Part shown: in pieces, positions 56,910 through 64,000 of the stretch
How the letters are laid out: each line of letters starts with the position of its first letter
How positions within the stretch are numbered: position 1 is the stretch's first letter
Origin: Costus lasius
Lineage: Eukaryota; Streptophyta; Magnoliopsida; Zingiberales; Costaceae
DNA length: 64,000 nucleotides
Direction of reading: 5' to 3'
Assembly: GCA_027563935.2 (NCBI GenBank)
Contig: CM050446.2
Location: 25,113,501 to 25,177,500, forward strand
The notes under the pieces: generated by a model
Seen by the model: the letters and a program-made list of their open reading frames with translations, nothing else
The model's database searches: none
What the model was told of the DNA's origin: nothing
Made by a program: the position numbers and the translations under genes

Positions 56910-58178
56910 TCAGTTCACCTTTCTGCAGTTCAATCGAACCTCTCCGATGCTTCCCATGACCGGCATTATGTTGCCCAACTTCACCATGGCCCTCGCAAAA
57001 TCCTTGGCAAAGGCTGAGTTGTTATTGCTATATTGCCTCACCAACATATCCGTCATTTTCCCACTAAATAGCTCTTGGTCTGAGTGCAGTAACCCATGGC
57101 CGGTGACAAGGTTCTTGAAGTACTCATTATCAAAGCGATTTGGCGTCTGCTCATCTAGCGGTGTCCAGGTATCATCCCCGCCGACGATAGGGCAGGTGGC
57201 TTGGCGCTTGGTAGCAAACTCAGAAGCGATGTTGCTCCCATGGTAGATGTGGTCGCGAAAGATGCTGCACCTGCTCCGCCTCCGCCCAATGGTGTGTGCT
57301 CCGGAGAGAGCCACCATGTCCTTAGGGAGTAAGCCCATTGGCGGCGAAGATACCTATGAGGAAAGAGACGTTGGCGGAAGGGGACGGGAAGTTGGTGAGG
57401 GCGCCAATAATGCTTGCACTAATGGAGTCACTCCGGCCCAGCAGTACCTCCCATCTTGGTCCACGGAGCTGTATGTGCACTAATTGTTTGTTAGATTCCG
57501 CATGTACCTCTTTTTGATACTTTGAACCGTGGAAAATAGAAACTAATCTTGTGGTATAATGCATCCCAATTCCCATATCATGGCGCTTCATATATCAATT
57601 TCTTGAATTTTAATTATAATTAAGGGATAAACAATTGATGTTCTTATGCTTGTTTAGAAATTATTTTTAAAATTGTAATATAATATTATACTATCCAAAG
57701 AAACAGTATCTCGAGCTAAAAAGCAAGAATGTCGACGGAAGTTACCATCCTCGGGCAAGATGCCTCTACTCATGCTTTGATCTTATCAATCACCTCAAAG
57801 TCGCGAAGGGAGTTTTTGTTTGCTGGTGCATTCTTCTCTCCCACCATTATGGGTGTATGGTCAAGTAGTACAGATGCATCACACCCCTACATAAGATTTC
57901 AATTCTAATTAAATGATTATAACCTATATTTTTTATATTTTAAATTGATTCGATTCACATACGTTGACAAAGCAGTCATGGAAGAAGAGACAAAGCATGG
58001 CGGCACCCTTGGTCGGGTCCTTTGCTATCGCCTCCTTCATGGTGGCTCGCACAATGCGTTGAAGATTAAGACAAGTAGGAGAGTAAAAGTTCGGAGAGAA
58101 AAAGTTGAAGCCATAGGCACCATGGGTGAGTAGGAGAAAAAGGAATATTCTCTTGGAGAAGGATATAATGGAGGTCAT
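56910..58178 (-). pseudogene. Class III (secretory) peroxidase pseudogene
   Basis: Exon 1 (57963-58178): signal peptide IFLFLLLTHGAYG, then FYSPTCLNLQRIVRATM and LFFHDCFVN. Exon 2 (57692-57886): [26 protein letters not shown] then TGA (57770-57772), and a -1 shift near 57708. Exon 3 (56910-57468): GPRWEVLLGRSDS, a +1 shift near 57323, DMVALSGAHTIGR (proximal haem His), PLDEQTPNRFDNEYFKNL, ending LNCRKVN. The residue before LFFHDCF is Cys instead of the catalytic distal Arg. Introns are GT-AG. The family uses H2O2 to oxidise phenolics in the cell wall. Four lesions make it a pseudogene. Confidence 0.92.
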
Positions 58179-58688
58179 GTTGATCTAAAAGGTTATGACC
58201 AAAACTAAAGCTTCCAAAGAATTCTATAGGAGGTGGTACAAAGCTCTCTTTAATTAATTTGTGTTTTATAGAACTATGTATGTGTTAGTTATTTGTTTGG
58301 TTTGCATGGCTCAATATGGTAAGTCTACGCGGATTTTTGTTGGCGTGTGAGGGAAGGATCAGAATAAGCCAAACTACAAATGGAAATAATTTTTTTTAAA
58401 AATATTATATTCTATAGATTGGAATTGGGTGGTAGAGGTTTGAACCCTTGTTTATTTAGTGGATGGGCATATTTAGGCAACTGAAGTTGGTCATGCCAAT
58501 AAGTGTTGGGCAAACACTAACCTATAATTTTCTAATAAAAATCTTTTATCAAATTACTAATTGGCCCAGATGTCATAAAGTTGGATTTGTCCAACTTCGT
58601 TAGCAATTGGGGAGCTTACCTACAATTGTCCATCATCGCTGGTGCTATTGACATCATAAGTTGTGGGGCTACTAGAAATATATTGAGT
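58179..58688. other. Gene-free stretch upstream of the peroxidase remnant
   Basis: AT-rich; this would be the promoter side of the peroxidase. No clear TATA context or other feature. Confidence 0.4.
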
Positions 58689-59485
58689 ATTAGTCATTCA
58701 ATTATTAATTGTACTCATTCAACAAAATATCGATTGAACTTAAAGTTGATAGAAATTATAATATATATTGCCATGTGCGAATATAGTTGGTAATGATAAA
58801 ATACATCATTGGTTGCTACATTGGCCAGTGATTATGACAAAAATTAGGTGAGAGAAATCTCGCCTCTAAGAACATCATAGAAAATAATTTTGTATTTTGT
58901 AAGATTCTAATTTTATAAAATGATATTAATATATTTAAGTTTATTCTAAATTTAAATAATTTTGATGTTGGACAACTAATCAGTCATTGGGTAACTTTTT
59001 GAGTGACAACTAATGTCGTCTTTCATGTTGCCAGTCGGCCGAGTTTCCCCGGTAGAGGCCGATCATCTTTGACTACTCTTTATCCTAGAATAAAGGGTAT
59101 CCAATTTTCAGTGCAACCCAAAAAATTGAACTGAACCAAGCTGAAAATTTTAGTTTGGTTCGGTTTATAGCTAAATCAGTTCGGTTCGGTTTGAAATTTT
59201 CTTAAAAAATTCTATTCGATTTTTGGTTTAACCTCAAATTTTCGGGATGAACCAGATAAATCAATTTTAATAAAAAAAATATTTTTTTTAATTTAAGAAA
59301 TTAATTAATAATAATAATAATAGTTAAAATTAATTAAAAATATAATTTTGATTTAAACCCAACTGAATTGAACCAAACCAAAATTTTTTGTTCAGTTTTT
59401 AAAAAAATCAGTCCGATTTCAGTTTTCAAAATAAACAAAAAATCGGTTTAGGTTAAATTGGTTCAATTTAGATTGAACCGATTGG
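58689..59485. repeat. Duplicated segment, copy 1
   Basis: About 0.8 kb that recurs at 59951-60720, an offset of 1262 bases, in the same orientation, for example TTAATTGTACTCATTCAAC and GCGAATATAGTTGGTAATG. It carries a MITE-like element at its right end. Confidence 0.8.
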
Positions 59486-59493
59486 ACACTCCT
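59094..59493. mobile_element. MITE-like element with AGGGTGTCCAAT-type ends, copy 1
   Basis: Left AGGGTATCCAATTTTCAG, right GATTGGACACTCCT, with an AT-rich interior built of GGTTCGGTTT / AAACCGAACC-like words. Length about 400. The target duplication is unclear, so the superfamily is left open. Confidence 0.5.
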
Positions 59494-59950
59494 AAGAATT
59501 CCTAATTCCGTGTCCGCCGAATTTAAGCTTTCTTTAGCTAATAAGTTTTCTTGATTCTATCTCAGTACGATTACTATTGTGCATTGATTTTATCTAGATA
59601 TTTTCAATTCCTGCTCCTCTAGTATACCATAACTCTCATAATGCAACTAAGAATGCAACTACTTGAGCTGATTCCCCCGGTTGTTGTGGAAGTGGATGAA
59701 CTAGGCTCTAAATCTTAGTCCTTCATGTCTTTAGATTCAATCTTCTCTGTTGTTGGAATTTCTGACATACTTCTTAAGTTCATTACTACTAGATGTTATT
59801 CTACTCTAAGTTGTTTGTCCTATCCGAAAATTTACCTAGATAACAAGTCAGGATTAAGTCGACTTCTAGTAGATACTTCTCTCAAAACCAATAGAATTGA
59901 TAAAAAAATATTTTCTTCATGTAATAAAATTTTAAGCAAAGCTACAATCC
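59494..59950. other. Unique sequence between duplicated segments
   Basis: A short open frame (59725-59955) starts MSLDSIFSVVGISDILL, with no recognisable motif; probably chance. Confidence 0.35.
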
Positions 59951-60720
59951 ATTAGTCATTAAATTATTAATTGTACTCATTCAACAAAATATCAGTTGAA
60001 CTTAAAGTTGATAGAAATTATAATATATTTTGCTATGTGCGAATATAGTTGGTAATGATAAAATACATCATTGGTTGCTACATTGGCCAGTGATTATGAC
60101 AAAAATTTAGTGGGAGAAATCTCGCCTCAAGAACATCATAGAAAATAATTTTGTATTTTGTAAGATTTCAATTTTATAAAATGATATTAATATATTTCAA
60201 TTTATTCTAAATTTAAAATAATTTTGATGTAGGATAACTAATCGGTCATTGGGTGACTTTTTGGGTGACAACTAATCGGTCATCTTTCATGCTGCCCAAT
60301 CGGCCGAGTTTCTCTAGTAGAGGCCGATCATCCTTCACTGCTCTATATCTTAGAATTAGGGGTGTCCAATTTTTAGTTCAAACTGAAAAACTGAAAAACA
60401 AAAATTTTGGTATTATTCAGTTTATAACTAAATCGATTCGGTTTGAAATTCTTTTAAAAATTTCTATTCCGTTTTTGGTTTAACCTCAAATTTTTGAGTT
60501 GAACCAAATAAATCAAAATTTTAATAATTAAATAATTTTTTAATTTAAAAATTGATTAAAACAATAATAATAATAGCAAAAATTAATAAAAAAATAATTT
60601 CGATTTAAACTTAATCGAACCAAACTAAAATTTTTAGTTTGATTATAGTTCGATTTTTTTAAAAATTGATTCAGTTTTAGTTTTAAAATATACAAAAAAT
60701 TGTTTCAGTTCTGAATTTAA
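59951..60720. repeat. Duplicated segment, copy 2
   Basis: Matches 58689-59485 with scattered differences. It includes the second MITE-like copy, starting AGGGGTGTCCAAT at 60358, whose right terminus is eroded. Confidence 0.8.
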
Positions 60721-61424
60721 TTTTCATTGTAAATTGTATCATAATTCAAGGCACAAAAATCATTAGTTTTTATGACCTGTTAGTGGAAACTCCAGTTTAT
60801 TGGGTACCAAGTCTTTGCATATGCTGAAATTGAATCACATTTTCATGGCAAATGTAAAATTCTCAAGACCGTAAAGTAGAGCTGGCAATTTGGTCACATT
60901 TGAATAGTAACCTTATTAATTGAAATTTTTTGACATAAAATAATCAATTAAAATGTTGAAAAAATTTATTTAATAAATGTGTTTGTTTGTGTTATCAGGC
61001 CATGTGGTCTCTCTTTCTAGTTTTTATCCCTGGAGACTATGTTTCAAATTGTTTCATGTTTGGGTCAGGAACTATGACATGTCAAATGTTGTCATCAGAC
61101 CAGCCTGTAAGGTTGATGTAGAATTAAGAGATAACTTCAACAAAAAATAGATGCCTTTATTTAGGAATACTATTTCAGAGAAATAGATATTTCTATGTTT
61201 TAAATGTGCCAACCTTTTTTGGTCTTGTAGCTATTTTCATTTTAACAGGAATAGTGCTAGTTATTATTCTGCTGTGCTAGGAATATATAATTGTTTTTTT
61301 GGGTATGGGATTGTTGTCACCCACTTCATGTTGGAAGATGCCCATATCTCATAGATCATCCTGTCAATTTCCATGAAGCAAATGTATCAGAAATGTGCTT
61401 ATTGGATTTACATGACAATTGCAG
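60721..61424. other. Gene-free stretch before the release-factor exons
   Basis: AT-rich. Earlier release-factor exons would be expected here if the gene were complete; I did not find the GGQ-containing domain or other blocks. Confidence 0.4.
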
Positions 61425-61680
61425 GTTGGGACGGGTGTCCATGCAGAGAAAATTAGAACATACAACTACAAGGTAAAACAATCAATGTCTGGTATTGTGT
61501 TGTCTTGATTTTAAGAAACAGTGACTAGTGAAGCAAAAGGCATCTTACGTTTGCCGATTGGATTTTACATGATGAACTTTGCATGCTCTTATCTAGGATA
61601 ATCTATTAACTGATCACTGCCTAAAGATGAACTTTGAGCTCACGTCCTTCCTAGTTGGAGATATTGAGGTAGCTATTCAG
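61425..61680 (+). pseudogene. Organellar peptide chain release factor 1 fragment (two exons)
   Basis: Exon 61425-61472 encodes VGTGVHAEKIRTYNYK and exon 61597-61680 encodes DNLLTDHCLKMNFELTSFLVGDIEVAIQ in part; both are in phase with AG/GT boundaries (GCAG before, GTAAAA after; CTAG before, GTATGA after). This is the conserved C-terminal region of RF1-type factors, which release nascent chains at UAA/UAG in plastids or mitochondria. The usual D-N-R-V-T-D-H-R-L has Leu-Leu and Cys substitutions. The GGQ exon and the final exon are absent. The fragment is short but specific. Confidence 0.75.
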
Positions 61681-61737
61681 GTATGAGATAAATGTTAATA
61701 CGTATTGATGAGTTTTTCATTTGTTTGAATTAGCTGT
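61681..61737. other. Gap between release-factor and J-protein remnants
   Basis: 57 bases separate the two convergent gene remnants; no feature. Confidence 0.4.
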
Positions 61738-62939
61738 GTTTCTCAACTGCCAAAACTTTCAATGATTCCTTTACATCGATTAGGCAGATCCTTTTCATTG
61801 GACGCCTCCTCATTGTGGCTTCTCTTAAGTTTATCATCAGTGGGATCATTGGCATGGGGTCCTGAAGTATCTCCATTAGCAACAGCATGAGAATGCACAG
61901 ATTCATGCACGTCCGCACAACTTGACTCGCTTCTCAACTTTTTATGACTTGGTGGATCAACAAAGTCATCGTCGCTTCCATTTTCACTATAGTTAATATT
62001 CCGGTGGCTGACCTTCGTGGTGCAGAGGATGAAGAAATATGCTCCGATTGGATGCCATCTACATGAATAATTTCGTCTTCATCTTCCCTGCAATCATCTT
62101 CCCTGCAATCTGAATCACTGGAGTCAACAAAAACCTTTCTCCCCATTCTCTGATTAGTATTTGCAGCATAAGTGTTAACAGCCTCTTCTCCTAGATTTTT
62201 TTCCCTAGTGTTCTGTCTAGCTCCATGCTCAAAGTGAGCATGTTGTCCCCCTCCTATATTTCCATTATAACCCATAGTAGAAAGGGCATTTTCATATTGA
62301 CTTTGCTGGTTTACATTACTAGCTTTCTGGGCTGACATCTGCTCGCGTGCATTTGAATTGTTCCAAGATCGGCTTGAGTTTGCTCCGCGTGGTGCAACTT
62401 TTGCATTTAAATCATATGCAATGAAAGTTTCAGAACAATTCTGACACTGCAGATATTTGTTCAATAAACCTTTGAAGTAATGATATCTTATACCACAACC
62501 AGGGCAAATAGTCCAGAAAGTACCACTAAAATTTACAGAACTAAAATTTACAGTACTAAAATTGCTCGTAGCATAAGAGGTCTTTCCCATCTGAGAAGCA
62601 GGCTGCCTGGACAGCATAGTTCTTGTGAAAGCTGTTCTTTTGATGTCGTACAGGTGGTCTTGTTGCTTTAGGAGACAAAAAGCATGTTCGCTACTGCTTC
62701 TTGATAGATGATTCGTCTGATGTTGGCTCTATTTGAAGAATTCCGTACCAATCCATCTCTCCATTAACTTTAATGCTGGCAGAGCAGTGAACTTCACATC
62801 TCTCCATTCGTCAGATGTTGGCTCAGGAAAAAGTTGTTGAGCCTTCTGAGCAAACTTGCGTGCCCCAGTAAAATATGTCGTGCATCTTCTTTTCAGCAAT
62901 TTCCCTAACTCTGATAGCCTCTTCCTTGTTACACTCCAT
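61738..62939 (-). pseudogene. DUF3444-type DnaJ-domain protein pseudogene, N-terminal half
   Basis: Starts MECNKEEAIRVREIAEKKM at 62939, the characteristic opening of this plant family. Soon after, the frame shifts. The J-domain is largely deleted: only WYGILQIEPTSDESSIKK-like sequence near 62700-62750 survives, followed directly by the segment after the J-domain (DIKRTAFTRTM). The long open frame 62617-61934 has the zinc-ribbon region FWTICPGCGIRYHYF and LQCQNCSETFIAYD, then Asn/Gln-rich and acidic sequence. A shift near 61935 leads to further coding-like sequence down to about 61738. The DUF3444 part is absent. Without the HPD motif it could not stimulate Hsp70. Confidence 0.85.
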
Positions 62940-64000
62940 CAATCATAAAATCAAAAAAACATACACTTGCACCATAGAGTGACTTAATTTGCTCCACATG
63001 TAACGATGTAAAAAAAGTTCACACTCACATCTGTAATCAAACAATGGAGAACTGCAATACCAATTCTATCTAACCCTTTCAACAACAAATGAACACCAGA
63101 AAAGGAAATTGAAACAGTTGCATAGCTGCAAAGAATAACAAAATCATTTAGAAAAAAGCACAGGCATCCAAAAGATTAATAAGCTAATGGCAACCATCAG
63201 AAGCTTAAACAATAACCGTTCTGATCAAAATATATTAGCAGAGGCTGAAATTTTTTGCAGCATGAAACCATGCATTATTCTTCCCTACCTGCATCAACTC
63301 TATGCATTTACTTGTCAATGTCTTTGATACCAAACTACAAAGTTCACATTGTATTTAGCCATGGCATCGTAATCTGCTTCACATACTTGTGCAATGCATA
63401 TTTATTTCCTAAAGTTTGTCCTTGTCTTCATTTATATAAATATACACACAGACAGGTTTGTTGTACCACCAGCCCTACCTGGTACAACACCTCCAAGTTT
63501 AGACTTAGTTGCATTATAAGATAGCAAAGGAAAGGAACTTAAGAGAAAGAAAGACCCACAAGTTACTGTCAGGGATAAGGAAACCTATGTAAGAACCAAC
63601 ATTACTATGACATCCATATTGCAAGGGAGCACAGTAAAAAGGAACAAACGGTAGTAAATAAAGACACCACTGCTCAATGAAAAATCAAGTTTCACTTTCC
63701 TAGGATAGCTGGAGTACTCTTAATGGTAAAGTAATATATCCCTAAAATTCCTTCTTGCAACACTGTAACGAACAGACTAATGAAGCAAAATCCCAAGAGT
63801 TTTGCTGCATTAACTCGTCAATCTATTTGTAACAATTAAGGTTTATACAATTTCATACATATTAACATATTTTTGTCCCCTCACGGGTTATCAGCAAGTA
63901 TTACTAAATCTCCAGTGTTAGCAAGCTCAAGAGCTAAGAAGAATTACTAAGATAGCCACTGCACCAGTTTGTTATCATTTTTTTTAGTAGATTTGAATCT
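62940..64000. other. Gene-free stretch upstream of the J-protein remnant
   Basis: AT-rich sequence with no convincing frame on either strand, no tRNA and no transposon ends. It may hold the former promoter or a 5' UTR intron of the J-protein gene. Confidence 0.4.

Noticed and set aside
1..64000. tRNA, rRNA, or bacterial-type operons
   Set aside because: I saw no tRNA cloverleaf beyond the short PBS matches, no rRNA, and no compact run of co-oriented intact genes.

Overview
The window is nuclear DNA of a flowering plant, probably pericentromeric or otherwise heterochromatic. It has no intact host gene. The plant assignment rests on plant-type gene remnants (an IBS1/At1g54610-like CDK-related kinase, a class III peroxidase, a DUF3444-type J-protein, an organellar release factor 1) and on the transposon lineages (ATHILA-type and CRM-type Ty3, Ty1/copia, L1, Tourist-like MITE). 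The GC-rich first exon of the kinase would suit a monocot or magnoliid, but the species cannot be fixed from sequence alone.

Layout. 1-1.4 kb: kinase pseudogene (minus). 3.1-10.6 kb: element D, a non-autonomous ATHILA-like element on the minus strand, flanked by GCAGC. 10.6-11.5 kb: 5' end of a Ty3 element (H). 11.5-46.2 kb: a nested stack. Element B (CRM-like, plus) is split by element A (CRM-like, minus, 12631-42750, TSD TTCAC). A is split by element E (ATHILA-like, plus, 14699-36687, TSD GTCAT). E is split by a tandem copia pair C1/C2 (minus, 19728 to about 31612). B also carries a solo LTR (G, 42773-44225, TSD AGCAT). 46.2-53.5 kb: a 5'-truncated ATHILA-like element F (minus) lying between two L1 pieces that share one segment. 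53.7-54.1 kb: Tourist-like MITE. 56.9-58.2 kb: peroxidase pseudogene. 58.7-60.7 kb: a dispersed duplication carrying a second MITE-like family. 61.4-62.9 kb: two release-factor exons and a J-protein pseudogene.

The insertion order follows from the nesting: H, then B, then A, then E, then C. G entered B independently of A. D, F and L1 cannot be placed in this order.

Most informative points. (1) D and E have the same reduced coding plan: gag-protease, a non-coding spacer, then ATHILA ORF-1, with no RT, RNase H or integrase. (2) They share two short hairpins, one after the protease and one beside the 3' LTR. (3) Their LTRs and spacers hold arrays of ACGG...CCGT word pairs, and similar words occur in LTRs F and G and in the LTR of CRM-like element B. 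(4) In A the pol frame crosses into the LTR and encodes a conserved domain also present in B. (5) The C1/C2 pair shows, copy against copy, that stop codons arose by C-to-T or G-to-A transitions. (6) The C2/E junction carries a templated insertion.
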